DNA from: Caenorhabditis elegans
Lineage: Eukaryota > Nematoda > Chromadorea > Rhabditida > Rhabditidae
Direction of reading: 5' to 3'
NCBI RefSeq assembly: GCF_000002985.6
Contig: NC_003283.11
Location: 18,849,501-18,913,500 of the forward strand
Length of the DNA stretch: 64,000 bases
The notes below the pieces were generated by a model that was not told the DNA's origin, ran no database searches, and saw nothing but the letters and a program-made list of their open reading frames with translations. Shown here piece by piece: positions 11,250 to 26,200 of this stretch. Positions within the stretch are counted from its first letter, which is position 1, and every line of letters starts with the position of its first letter. Both the position numbers and the translations under genes were made by a program.

Positions 11250-14200
11250 CTATTTCGGTGGTGGCTCTTCAACTGCTGGAGCTCCTGGAGCCGGTGCTGC
11301 AGTAGCAGCAGGTTCTTGCATTTCATGATCCATATCCTCGAAATGAATGTCCGCTTCCTTTTTATCGTCCATTTCCTGCTTTTTCTTTCTTTCCATAGCT
11401 GAAAATATCGGAAAACTTAGGTTTTTCAGAGATTTTTTTTTTCGAAAAAAATCAAAGTTTTTGCTACTTTTGTGGCATTTTTTGCGAAAAAAATGGATTT
11501 TTTTTGGAAATTTCCAATTTTCAGAGGTAAAATTTCAGCGAAAATGCGATTTATAATTATAATTATAGTATATATGCAGCACTAAAATGTACATTTTTCG
11601 GCCTAGAATGGCCTATTTCCGGGCCTGAAAACTCAACATTTCAGAACCTAGCCGATATGGGTGTCAAAATTTCGCAAATTTTGCGGAGATTTCGAATTTT
11701 GATAGGAAAAATCACGAAATTCACTGGAAACACTTTTTTTACAAATACGATTTTTTTTACGATTTCGAGAACCTTATTCCATAAATATACTAACTTGTTA
11801 CATATTGACTAAAATCTAAAAAATTATAGATTTTTTGGCCCAGAATGGCCTATTTCGGCCTGAAATTACAAATTTTCAGAACCTAGCCGATATGGGGGTC
11901 AAAATTTCGCAAATTTCGTGGAGAATTCGAATGTTAATAAGGGAAAATCACAAAATTCACATGAAAGTTTTTTTTTGTTTTCGAAAATTTTAAATTTTTC
12001 GCTTTTCCTGCTTTTTCTTCCTTTCCATAGCTGAAAATGTCGGAAACGTTAGGTTTTTTGAGATTTTTTGCAAAAAAAAAATGGATTTTTTCTGAAAATT
12101 TTCAATTTTTCAGTGGTAAAATTCCACCAAAAAAAAAAAAATGCAATTTTCACATTTTCAGGAGGAAATTTCAGCCCCAAAATCACCACACCTTCTCGAT
12201 GCTTCTTCTCGTGTTCAGTCTCCACATCCATTTGTGTTTCATCAATTGGTGGATTGAGTAGACGTTGGGATTCCATATATTCATTCATTGCTTGTTCATA
12301 TGCGTCACGCATTGCTGGCAGATTACTCATGTAGAATTCGTGAACGAAATGTGTCATGTGAAGTGTGTCCTGAAATTGAAATTTATAATTTTGAAAAAAA
12401 ATTATTTGGAAAATTAGAGATTTTTTTAGAGTAAAAATTGGATTTTTTCGTAGTTGATACTTGAAAATTGGCGGAAAATGAGCCAAATTCATGAAACTTT
12501 AATAAAAAATCGATTTTGGTTTGGTCGCTGCTAATTTTTTTTGCTATAAACTAATATGGGGTTATTCAAGTAGTGTCGGAAAATTAAGAAGTGTAGAAAA
12601 ATTACGTCACAACTGTATTCAAGTATATAAAAACATGTATTTAAATACATTTAAAAAATTCAGCATTTTCGTGAATAAAATAACCAAAAAAAAACTAAAC
12701 TATTAGGCTTCGGCAAATAATTATTGACGTATTTTGCCATTTTACGATTTTTTTTGTGTAAATTTTATATATGTGAGGTATAGTAGGCAGTGAGTATATG
12801 AAATCGATATGAATCTCATCTACTTTGGTCATCTGCGTAGTATTAAGATTTGAAAAAATCAAAAATTTTTTGAAAATTGTTTTTCGTGATTTTTTTTGAG
12901 TTAGCCGTTAGAAACTTGATGTTAATATCTAAATCATATAAGTTTTGTTTGTTGAGTGGCAAAAAATAAATCCCAACTCTTGAATTGAGCCATTTCAAAA
13001 CATTTTATAGTGAATCAAAGTCAAAAAAAGCGAACCATATTTTTCAGTTTTGATTAATTGTTGAAAGTATTTATGTTAATTTGTATAAAATCATTACTTT
13101 TTTATTCATTTTATTAAAATTCGAGTAATTTCCTGTAGATTTCGCAACTTTTCAAAATTCAATTTTTTCTAAATGTATGGTATTTGGATAACCTTTACAC
13201 TTTGTCAATGACAATTTTTCAAACCAGAAACAATAAAAATATTTTAATTCAGCATTTGTATTTTATATATATATATACGTACAGTAAAAAATTTGAAAAG
13301 TTGCAAAATCTACAGGAAATGACTTGAATCTCAATAAAATGAGTAAAAGTAATAATTTTATACAAATTAACATAAATACTTTCAACAATTAATCAAAACT
13401 GAAAAATATGGTTCGCTTTTTTTGACTTTGATTCACTATAAAATGTTTTGAAATGGCTCAATTGAGTTGGGATTTATTTTCTGCACTAAACAAACAAATT
13501 GATTTAGATATTAACATCAAGTTTCTAACGGCTAACTCAAAAAATCAGGAAAAAAAAATTCAAAACATTTTTGATTTTTTCAAATCTTAAAGGTGGGGGT
13601 ACCGAAATTTGAGACTTTGCGTTTTTAGATCCAAAATGGCCCAAAACTACCGAATTTCGTAATGAGACGTTCTGAAAATTTCTCAAAAAAAAAAAAAGTT
13701 ATGGCCGCTCAAAGTTTTGGAAAAAACGGTCCATTTTTACCTAAAATCTCAAATTTTGGCAACTTATCGGTGTCGCAGCGTGTGGAACTTAATTTTTATT
13801 TATTCATCACTTTTTAATAAATATTGTGGTCTTTGATTGGGCGTTTATTCGTTGATTTAAGTACATTTATGGTCTTTGGGGTACAAATAAAAGTTACATT
13901 TTGTGCCCCAAAGACTATAAATATACTTAAATCAACGAATTGGACGCCCAATCAAAAACCACAATATTTATTAAAAAGTGATGAATAAATAAAAATTAAG
14001 TTCCACACGCTGCGACACCGATAAGTTGCCAAAATTTGAGATTTTAGGTAAAAATGGACCGTTTTTTCCAAAACTTTGAGCGGCCATAACTTTTTTTTTT
14101 TTTGAGAAATTTTCAGAACGTCTCATTACGAAATTCGGTAGTTTTGGGCCATTTTGGATCTAAAAACGCAAAGTCTCAAATTTCGGTACCCCCACCTTTA

Positions 14201-17200
14201 ATACTACGCAGATGACCCCAAAGTAGCTGAAATTCATATACTTTCATATACTCACTGCCTACTATACCTCACATATATAAAATTTCCAAAAAAAATCGTA
14301 AAATGGCAAAATAAACGTCAATAATTATTTGCCGAAGCCTAATAGTTTAGTTTTTTTGTTATTTTATTCACGAAAATGCTGAATTTTTTAAATGTATCTA
14401 AATCGCTGCAACTTTTTCCTCACGAGGGACGAGGAAAAGTGGTTTCTAGGCCATGGCCGAGGGGCCGACAAGTTTCAGCGGCCATTTATCTTGCTTTGTT
14501 TTCCGCCTGTTTTCTTTCGTTTTTCACAGCCTTTTCCCGTTTTTTCTTAATAAAACTGATAAATAAATACTTTTTGCAGATGCTAAAACAATTTCCAAGT
14601 AAAAAAATGTGTATTCAGTGGGCAAGCAGCGGTGAAAGTGGTCAATGTAAAATGATGGATTACGGGAATACAAAACCTAAACTTTTTCTGAAACATGATA
14701 CATATGCTGCTTAAATGCTGAGACTACCTGATTTTCATAACGAGACCGCTGAAAAAGTTTTAGGGTTTTCAAAATTCAACTTTTTTGGTGAAAAAGTCGA
14801 GATTTTCGCACAAAAAGTTGAATTTTGGAAACCTCAAAACTTTTTCAGCGGTCTCGTTATGAAAATCAGGTAGTTTCAGCATCTAAGCAGCATATTTATC
14901 ATGTTTGGAAAAAAGTTTAGGTTTTGTATTCCCGTAATCTATCATTTTACATTGACCACTTTCACCGCTGCGTGCCCACTGAATACATAATTTTTTACTT
15001 GGAAATTGTTTTAGCATCTGCAAAAAATATTTATTTATCAGTTTTATTAAGAAAAAACGAAAGAAAACAGGCGGAAAACAAAGCAAGATAAATGGCCGCT
15101 GAAACTTGTCGGCCCCTCGGCCATGGCCTAGAAACCACTTTCCATCGTCCCTCGTGAGGAAAAAGTTGCAGTGTACAATACATGTTTTTATATACTTGAA
15201 TACAGTTGTGACGTGTGAATTTTTCTACACTTTTTAATTTTCCGACACTACTTGAATAACCCCATATTAGTAGTTTATAGCAAAAAAATTAGCAGCGCCC
15301 AAACCAAAATCGATTTTTTATCAAAATTTCTTGAATTTGGCTTATTTTTTGTCCATTTTCCATCAAATTGTACTCTCCGAACCTGAATTTCCATAGGTTC
15401 TCCATCTTTGGACCGTTCATTCCATTTCCGGATAGTCGGATGTGCTTCAAACGGTAGAATAACCAATTTTCGTGGATATTTCGCGAAAATTCGCATCGCC
15501 GGCGTCAACTCAAGACAATCCATGAAAACTTTCGACCTTCCAAGCACGTAGAGCCCAAGACGAGCACGTGATAGGGCAACGACAAGACGTCTGACGTCAC
15601 GAATGTGTCCGATATTACGCGTTTTGACAAGTGATAGAATAATGAAGTCATTCTGTTGTCCTTGGTATTTGTCGACGGTGGAGACCTGTAGTAAAAATTG
15701 GGAATTTTTTGGGGGAAAATTCGAAAAATTGAAGAATTTTGGAGAAAAATCATATTTTTCCGTTAAAAAGTGCCTAGCAGCAGCGCCCAAATCCGGTTTT
15801 GTTTCAAATTTTCAGCGAATTTTTTGCAATTTTATTGAATTTTCCAAATTTTCAGCGATTTTTTTGCAATTCTACTTAATTTTCCAAATTTTCAGCGAAT
15901 TTTTTGCAATTCTACTTAATTTTCCAAATTTTCAGCGAATTTTTTGCAATTCTACTGAATTTTCCAAATTTTCAGCGAATTTTTTGCAATTCTACTGAAT
16001 TTTCCAAATTTTTAGCGAATTTTTTGCAATTCTACTGAATTGTCCAAATTTTCAGCGAATTTTTTGCAATTTCACAGATTTTTTCAAAATTTAACTAGTT
16101 TTCATTAAATTTATCGAATTTTCAGCTAAGCTTTCAGAGCAATTTTTAGAAATTTCTCCAATTTTTGGCAAGTTTACTCTATTTTCGGCGAATTTTCGCG
16201 CCGCATTTTCCTTTAAATTTCTAGAATTTCACACAAATTGTCCAAAATTCATCGTATTTTTGGTCATTTTCAGTGGAATTTAGGAAATTCGAGTTTTCGG
16301 CAGTTTTTCATAAGGGAAATCTGTGAAAATCACCGAGTTTACGTATATATTTGGCTAATTTTTGAGCCAAAATGTCAATTTTTTTTAATTCTGCTGAAAA
16401 TCTGCTCAAAATATCTGAAAACTTGAAAAATTACAGTTTCTAGGTATATTTGTATCAAAACTTTGTAATTTGTAGTCTAAGCAGTGTTAAATATCGAAAA
16501 TGTGATGAAAAATCGAATTTTTGCATTAAAAATTTGAAAAATAGCTTCAAATCTCTCAAATTTCACGATTTTCTACATATTTCCGTGTTAAACCCCTCGA
16601 AACTCCCAAAATTCCCCAATTTCCATTGAGCACACCTCTGGCAACCACCTGTAATGATTAAGTGGTCGTAAAGTTGGTTGCGGGGTGAGATTTCCATTGT
16701 CTTTTCTTCCCAAAAATGGCAATTTACCCCGTTTTGCCTGTTTTTTACCGATTTTTCAACATATGGCGTAGTTTTTGGTGATTTCGTTTGATCTGGAACG
16801 AAAAACTACGCCATATGTTGAAAAATCGGTAAAAAACAGGCAAAACGGGGTAAATTGCCATTTTTGGGAAGAAAAGACAATGGAAATCTCACCCCGCAAC
16901 CAACTTTACGACCACTTAATCATTACAGGTGGTTGCCAGAGGTGTGCTCAATGGAAATTGGGGAATTTTGGGAGTTTCGAGGGGTTTAACACGGAAATAT
17001 GTAGAAAATCGTGAAATTTGAGAGATTTGAAGCTATTTTTCAAATTTTTAATGAAAAATTCGGTTTTTTCATCACATTTTCGATATTTAACACTGCTTAG
17101 ACTTCAAACCACAAATTTTTGATACGAATTTCTGTAGAAACTGTATTTTTTCAAGTTTTCAGATATTTTGAGCAGATTTTCAGCAGAATACAAAAAATTT

Positions 17201-20200
17201 TTCTAAAAATTACCAAAAATACGATGAATTTTGGACAAATTGTGGAAAATTGCTCCGAGTTTTGAAAATTCGAGTAATTTGATGAAAACTAGCGTAAATT
17301 TGTGTGAAATTGGACAATTTTCCAAAAAAAATTTCGTGATTTTCACAATTTTCCCATTAAAAACTGTTGAAAACATGAATTTTCATAGTATTTAGCGAAT
17401 TTTCCTCAATTTTATCGAATTTCAGTGCCTCAAACACTCTATTTTCAGGTAAACCGTGTGTCTGAAATGGGAATTTCATGAAGAATTAAAAAATTTATCA
17501 TTTTTCAGCGTATTTTTAATGATTTTTCTCCATTTTTCATAGTTTTAGGCGCATATTTTCAGCATTAATCGTCGTCTAGATTCCAAAAAAATTGGTATTT
17601 TGGTTCATAATATACGAAAATTCTGCAATTTTCATAATTTTTCTATGAAAAATTGCAGAAAACTTGAATTTTCATAACATAACCAATTTCAGTGCTCCAA
17701 ACACTATTTTTTCCAGAAAAATCGTCTGAATTCGGATTTTTCACAATTTTAAGCTCATTTTCAGTCTTTTTTTCGCCTTTTCCGCCTACCTTCGCCGGCA
17801 TTCCAATAAGTGGATTCGTATCACATCTTCGTTGAAAAACGTCACGAATCAGTTGAGCCTGACCGTTATAAGTCGTCAAAATCGAGATTTTTTCGGCCGG
17901 ATATCCCAAAATTCGCATATAAGTGTAGAGGGCGCACGCGTATTCGGCTTCTCCGAGATTCTGAAAAAATCGGATTTTTCGAGTTAAAAATTCATTTTTT
18001 GAATAGTTTTTACGGTTTTTGAAAAAAATGAAAATTTTAATTTTTTTGGCAAAAATTTGGTTTTGAACGGTTTTTGATTAAAATATGAATTTTTATACAC
18101 AGTTTCACCGTTTCAAATCAAAATTTTACGTCTTTTACGAAATTTTTTTCACTGAATTTTCAGTTTTTCGGTAAAAATTCGAAGAATACCCGTTTTTTTC
18201 TCCCGAAATTTGGAGGAAAATTGACCAAAAATCGGATTTTTTACAGTTTTTACAGAAAAAATCCAAATTTTATGAATTTTCAGATAATATTTCGATATTT
18301 GAATCAGAATTGTCATAATTTTACGAAATACGTGAATTTTAACTGAAAATTCTGATTTTTTAACGAATTTTAACGAATTTTTTGTCAAATTGGTTTTTTT
18401 TTTCAGATTTTTCGAACAAAATTTCTCAAAAATGCCCATTTTTCACAAAAACTTTGTGAATTTTGCGGTAAAAATGCCAAAATTCTTGAATTTTCTGGGA
18501 AATTTTTGGATTTTTTTTCGATTTTCTGAGACATTTCCGAATTTCTTCATTTTTAGGTCAAAATTTGCCGGAAAAATTCAATTTTCCGGTTAAAATAACA
18601 AATTTATTACCTGATAAAAGTGTGGGCTCGGCTGAGTCTCACCGTGTCCATTGAAATCGGGAATATCGATGAATTGAAAGGGAAAAGCGAATCCGGCGTT
18701 GGCATTCTGGAATGAAAATTGAAATTTAATTGAAAAAAAAAACGACGAGAATAATGAAAAAATCAATATAGAAATAAGCGAATATTTATGTGGAAATCGT
18801 GAAAAATTCAAAATTTCTAGTAAAAAATCGAATTTTCCAAAAATTTTACATGAAAAAATACTGGTGAAAATCGATGATTTTCAGTAGGAAAATCAATATA
18901 GTTAGGGGAAATTTTATTATAAATCACTTATAGTTGGGATTTAATTGAATTTTCAAATTTTACTTATATTTTTAAGCTAAATTTTGATATTTGCAGTGAA
19001 AAAAAATGTTCAAATTTTCATACTAGCAATCACGTTTTTAGCCAGAAATTCTACAGTTTCATGAGAAAAAAGCGAGATTTTAGGCCCGAAAACCGCAAGA
19101 AACTCGAACATTCGAAACTCGTAAAATCGTGTGTGTGTGTCTGTTTCTATGTCTGCGTCTCTTCACTAACTCTCTATCTGTGCAGTAAAACGGAAACAAA
19201 CGTGGGCGCCAAATACCTCATTGAAATGAAAGAGGAGCGCGAACAAGGAAAAGGAGACGAAAAAAAACGACGAAATACGGAGGAAAATGTCGGAAAATGT
19301 GTGGAGAAATGTGATGCAATATGATTCATGGTTCAGAAAATGATGGATTTCTGGGGGAAAAGTCGGAATGTTTTTTTACCGACTTGTCAATGTTGCAGCG
19401 ACTGGAAACATTTTTTTTTGAAATCACCATCAAGTTTTGAGTATACATATATAGTTTTCAACTCCATTTAGATCGACGAGATTTTTAAATTTTTTTCACC
19501 AAGTAATACCTAATGGGGTTATTCAAGTAGTGTCGCGAAATTAAAAGTGTATTTCAATACACATTTTGCCTTATTCAAGTAACTTCAAAAACATGTATTT
19601 CAATACAGTTTGCTGATTTGTTATGTTATGCCTTACCACCCTGTGGGGACACATGTCTCTGCATCTCTCATTTTTTACCGTGTGAAAATGTGTCGAGAAA
19701 TGTCGAAAAATGTCGCGAAATTACGTCACAAACTGTATTGAAATACATGTTTTTGAAGTTACTTGAATAAGGCAAAATGTGTATTGAAATACACTTTTAA
19801 TTTCGCGACACTACTTGAATAACCCCATTAGGTATTACTTGGTGAAAAAAATTTAAAAATCTCGTCGATCTAAATGGAGTTGAAAACTATATATGTATAC
19901 TCAAAACTTGATGGTGATTTCAAAAAAAAAAAATTTTCAGCCGCTTGACATGTCAAATTTCAAATTTTAACTAATTTCTAATTTCAGGTCATTTTTTGAG
20001 CCGTCATAACGTTTTTTCGAGAAGTTTTCAACAAGTTTCAGTATGAAATTCGTCGTTTTCGGACAATTTTGAGTCTATTAAAGCAATCAAAAAATTTCGA
20101 CTACACCACCTTTAATACAGTCGTGGCCAGAGGTGGGCGGATATTTTTTCGGATATTTTCTAATAATGAATTTATCAATAAGTATTGATGTAGTTAGTCT

Positions 20201-23200
20201 GGAAGAAATGTATCCGAACAAAAGAGTAACTATTAAGCAACATTTTAATATGATAAAACCTAGAAAAATTCTACAAGTTTTCCTTACCGAGACCTTAAAG
20301 CTTATTAGCCGAGCAACATCGGATATCGGATATTACGGATATTACGGGTATCGGATAATGGACTTGCATATATCGTTTATACAGAAAACTTGTAGAATTT
20401 TTCTAGGTTTTATCATATTAAAATGTTGCTTAATAGTTACTCTTTTGTTCGGATACATTTCTTCCTGAATAACTACATCAATACTTATTGATAAATTCAT
20501 TATTAGAAAATATCCGAAAAAAATATCCGTCCACCTCTGGTCGTGGCATAATAAATGCATTTAAATACACTCCTCAACATTACTTAAATAACCCCATAAG
20601 CTATGTGCAAAAACTGTAACAATTGATCTTTTTTTCAAATTTACAGACAATTTATATTGGTAAATTGACTTAAATCGTAGACAGTTAATGCTTTTCACTT
20701 TTGCATTCTTTTGCATCAACCGTTATAATATAATGCATAATGTATAACGATAATGAAATATTATAGTAAATGCTATAATTCAATTTTTAATGGAAAATTG
20801 ATGTAAAATCAATACTCATTAGGTAAGCAATATAGATTTTTCTAAAAATTGAATTATTTATATATAGCATTTACTATGATTTATGCACGTATTCAAAAGA
20901 ATATCCCTTTTTCAGAATTTAAATTTATGTTACTGATAGTACTGATAGTAACATAAATTTAAATTCTGAAAAAGGGATATTCTTTTGAATACGCACATAA
21001 ATCATAGTAAATGCTATATATATATAATTCAATTTTTAATGGAAAACTGATGTAAAATCACTAATCAGGTACGAAATATCGAATTTTCACGCTAATTTTT
21101 ATATTCTAGTTACAGTTTTATTGGTAAATTGACTTAAATCGTGACAGTTAATGTTTCGACCGTTCTATCATATAATGTAAATCGTTCTATCATATAATGT
21201 AAATATTGGTAAATCGACTTAAACCTATCATATAATGCATAACGAAAAATATGGAGGGTATACCTGCAAAAATTATAACAGGAATATCACGCAAAGTATT
21301 GATTTTTTTTGTTGGATATTTCTTTTCTCGATATATATTTTTGTATAATTTGACACGATTTTTGAGGAACTTTCAAGCTTTTTCTCCAAAAAAAAAAAAA
21401 GATACCTGGAACTGAGGTAATCCATCAACATGGGGCAGATTTCCGAGTCCATTATATCTCCATTGGTAGAGTTCGGCGATTCTGAAAAAAAAAACGGCGA
21501 TTTTTAGAGAAAATTGGTGAATTTTTGGATTCGTGCAATTTTATCATAACTTATGAAATTTGAACATTCCAAAAAAAAAATCGTGATTTCTTTGATCAAT
21601 GAACTTTTTGTACAAATTAGGTACATTCTTCTATTTCAAATTGACAGGAGGTAGTCAGAAAAGTGATAAGTTGATTAAAAATTTGATAAGGAATCGATAG
21701 ACAACGAAATGTTGCCAATTTCCTCCTTTTTTCGTCATTCAATTAAATGAAAAAAGAGAGGTGCTACTAGAACCGGAAAAGTGCAAAAAAAAATCGAATT
21801 TTCAATGAAAACTGTGCAATTTTTGTCGGAATTCGCAAAAAAAAGTCTCGAAAATCGAAATTTTCATGTGCAAAATAGCTTTTAAGATCAACTTTGACGT
21901 AGAAATTTCCAATTTTTTTTAATGGAAATCAGTTTTTTCTGCAATTATAAAATTTCAGAAAATTCAACTTGAATTTCAATTTTCAGGTGATTAAAGATTA
22001 AAGATTGAAGGACGATCCGTTCTTCAAGTGCTATGCACTGCGGATCTGGGATTCAGGTACACTGCCTGGTGGTGATGTGAAAATTTCATTTGAAAATTCG
22101 CAATTTTTGCACAAAAATCCGATTTTCAGGAAATTTATATGAAAATCTCAATTTTCACGAAAAAATTCGCAATTTTTCCTTAAAAAATTCCGATTTTAAT
22201 GAAACTTATATGAATAATATAAATTTTGAAAAGGAAATTCGCAATTTTTGTACAAAAATCCGAATATCATCAAATCCGGCTTAAATTTCAATTTTTTCGT
22301 GAAAATTTGCAAATTTCGCACAAAAATTCAATTTTCGGCAAATTCAAACGTGAACATTTGAATTTTCACGTAGAAATTCGCAATTGTTCGAGAAAATCTG
22401 AATTTCAGCAAATTCAGCTTAAATTTCAATTGTCCGGTGAAAACTTTTGCAAATTTTATATGAAAATTGGCCAATTTCGTACAAAAATCCGATTTTCAGT
22501 AAATTTATACCAATTTTGATGTGGAAATTCGCAATTGCTATAACTTTCTTTCTGAAAAATCCGATTTTTAGCAAATTCGGCTTAAATTTCAATTTTCCTG
22601 TAAAAATGTGCAAATTTCGTATGAAAATTCGCAATTTTCACACAAATTTCGTTTTTCGGGAAATTCAAAATGAAAATTTCAATTTCCATGTAGAAATTCG
22701 CAATTTTTCGGGAAAAAAAATCTGATTTTCATGAAACTTATATGAATAATATAAATTTTGAATTGGAAATTCGGAATTTTTATAGGAAAAATCCAAATTT
22801 CAGCAAATTCAGCTCAAATGTCAAATTTTCTTGTGAAAAGGTGCAAATTTCATATGAAAATTTGCCAATTTCGCACAAAAAATCGACTTTCGGTAAATTT
22901 ATATTTAAAATCTCAATTTTCACTTAGAAATTCGCCAATTTTCCGAAAAAAATCTGAATTTCAGCAAATTGAGCTCAAATGCCAAATTTTTCTTGTGAAA
23001 AGTTGCAATTTTCATATGAAAATTTGCCAATTTCGCACGAAAAATCGTTTTTCGGTAAATTCAACCGTAAAATTCTTAATTTTCACGTAGAATTTCTCAA
23101 GAATTCCCCAAAAAAAAACACGCACTGAGCCCTGGCTCTTCCCTGTCGATCCAACTGCACATTTGGTACACTAAGCCTGACTAATCTCGCAAATAACGAT

Positions 23201-26200
23201 TGTTCCATATTCGAATATTTCTGGAATGCCTGATTCTGTACAACTGGCGGCAGCTGATGATGATCTCCAATCATAATCCATCGTTTCAGTCGATTGTGTC
23301 CGTCTTGTGGATTTTGTAGTAACAATGGGATAAATGTTTCAACTTCAAGAATTTGAGCGGCTTCTTCCATTACGATATTATCGTAGCGGAAGCCGAGCTT
23401 CACGAGCTCATTTCGACGGAGAGCCGCGTGTGTACAAGTCATTGCGATGATTTTTGCCTCTTTCACCTGAAAAAATCCAGGATTTTTATAATTTTCAGAG
23501 TGTTTTTGTTGTAATTTCGTCGAAAAACTCTAAAATTTTCAAATTTAACATTTCGAAATTTGAATTTTAATTATATTTTTTCTTTTTTTTGCAAAATTTT
23601 GTATATTTTATTTGAAATTTGTTGTAGGTTGTAGTTTAGGGAGCACTATATGCCTAGATTCGATATATTTTTTTGCAATTTTCAACATTTTTTCCAATAT
23701 CTTATTGATCAGATAATTTTTATGTCAGTTGTTTTTTTCTTTTTTGCTTTTTTAAAAGTTTTAAGTAGGCGGGCAATTGTTGTTCGGAAAATTCGGCGAA
23801 TTCCGGCAAGTTTTTACCCGTTTGCCGGAAATGTTCAATTCCGGCAATGTGCCGGTTTGAAGGAAATTTTCAGTTCCGGCAATTTGCCAGAAATTTTAAA
23901 TTCCGGCAAATTTTTGCCGGTTTGCAGGAAATTTTCAATTCCGGCAAATTGCCCATTTTGCCAGAAATTTTCAGTTCCGACAATTTGCCGGAAATTTTCA
24001 ATTCCGCCAATTTGCCGATTTGCCGGAAATTTTCAATTCCGGCAAATCGCCCATTTTGCCAGAAATTTTCAATTCCGGCAGTTTGCCAGTTTGCCGATTT
24101 GCCAGAAATTTTTAATTCCGCCGGTTTGCAGGAAATTTCAAATTCCAGCAATTTGTCGATTTGCCAGAAATTTTCAATTCCGGCAACTTGCAAATTTGCC
24201 GGAAATTTTTAATTCCGGCAAGTTTTTGCCGAATTGCCGGAACTGCAGTTTTTGACTGAAATTGGCTTAAAAATAAGCTTTTCAGACCAAAATTTCTACC
24301 GTAATCCAACACAAAGTACCAAAACTGCCAAATTTTGGCATTGTCCGATTTGTACGAAAAACTACAAGAATCAATCGAAAATTCGCTTTTCCGTGGAAAA
24401 ACTTCACATTTTTCCAGATTTTCAGACAATTCTGAAGAACAGCCGGAAAATCTCACCCAATTCCCAGGTATCTCACCTCTCCGGTGTCACCTTTTCCCGG
24501 TCATGTCTCCCGCCAAACAAAATCGCACCTTCTCGCCTCCCCGCCTACCTAGGCAGCAATGCTCCGCCTAGATTTACAGCCTCCCCAGCTGGAGAATAGC
24601 CACTATAATTCCCCCAATTCATTCCACACAAAATGTCATCATCCAACTATAATATTAATAACGGCGGTGACTATTATCCTTTGTCTTCTTCGAATCTTAA
24701 TTCAACTTCTGCTATTACTAATGCTACTGTAATGGAATATTCCACAATGCCAAGCAGCTCTCCGGGCTCAATGAGCTCATCGCCAGCCTATCCGGCGGCC
24801 TATCAGGCTCCATCACCGTGCTACGTGGCGGATCCCAATCAGCTTTACTATCAACAACAGCTGGCTCATAATGGGAATGATATGTTGTAAGTTTTTTCGA
24901 TACTTTTCAGTACAAAACGGGCGTTTTAGAGTGATTTTCACTACGTTTTTCTACCGAAATGCGTGAAGAACCGCTAATTTTAATGGGGTTATTCAATTAG
25001 CGTCGGAAAATTAAAAAGTGTAGAAAAATTACGTCACAACTGTATTAAAATACATTTAAAAACATGTATTTAAATACATTTTGCAAGTAACATTTCTTGA
25101 ATAACCCCATAAGTTTTGACAGTGGGAAATTACTCAAAATATAGCTTTTTCACACTATATGGCCGCGAACGGGCATTTTTAGCAAAAAAAAACTTTGTTA
25201 GCTGCTTTGTTGCAATTAACAGCTCTAAAAATTCCAATTTGAACTATTTTGGTAGCTGCAATTTTGCAATTAACAGTGTCGAAAAGTCCAATTTGCACAA
25301 ATTGGGCAAATTTGGTAGCTGCTTTTTTGCAATTAACAGTGGCCAAAATTCCAAATTTAGGCAATTTTGGTAGCAGCTGCTTTTTTTGCAATTAACAGCT
25401 CCAAGAAGTCCAATTTGCACAAATTGGGCAAATTTGGTAGATTTATTGCAACTAGCAATGTCGAAAATTCCAATTTGAACTATTTCGGTAGCTGCTTTTT
25501 TGCAATTAAAAGCTCCAAAAATTCCAAATTTATGCAATTTTGGTAGCTGTTTTCCTGCAATTAGCAGTGTCGAAAAGTCCATTCTGAACTATTTTCGTAG
25601 CTGCTTCTATGCAATTAAGAGCTCTTAACAATCCAATTCAGGAAATTTTGTTTGCTACTTTTTTTGCAATTAACTGTTTTCAAAAATTTCAATTTTGAAC
25701 AATTTTCGAAGCTTCTTCTTCGCAATTAGCAGTGGCCAAAATTCCAAATTTAGGCAATTTTGGTAGCTGCTTTTTTTGAAATTAACAGCTCCAAGAAGTC
25801 CAATTGCCACAAATTGGGCAAATTTGGTAGCTTCTTTTTGGCATGTTAAATTTACAGCGGCAAAAATCCCTATTTGGAAAATTTGATCACTGCTTATTTG
25901 CAACAAAATTCATCTCCGTGATCGCTTTTCTTCCGAAAATTCCTTTTTTTTTACAGAGTTCAAGCCCATGCTCAAGCCTACCAAGCTCAATGCTTCGCCT
26001 GGTTCCAGCAGCAGTACTCACAACTCTCCCCATCCTCGTTTCCTCATCCTATGGTGGCTCATCACGCTGGCTTCATCCCACCACCGCCGTCTTTTCTACA
26101 TCATCAGCATCAGCAGCATCCAAGAGCTCCTTCAGAAAAGCGGAGAGGCGCTCGAACTCCGTTCTCCGATTCTCAGCTTTACGCGTTGAGAACCAGATTT

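Noticed and set aside
16775..17014. 79-codon frame in emb-4 intron 16
   Set aside because: Located in a palindrome arm, with no homology or splice context.
20133..20468. 111-codon frame with [15 protein letters not shown]
   Set aside because: It lies entirely inside a palindromic MITE and appears on both strands by symmetry; no transposase motif.
23650..24255. 201-codon frame rich in FQFRQ and ARNFQ
   Set aside because: Encoded by the GCCGG minisatellite; all three frames are open because the repeat lacks stops.
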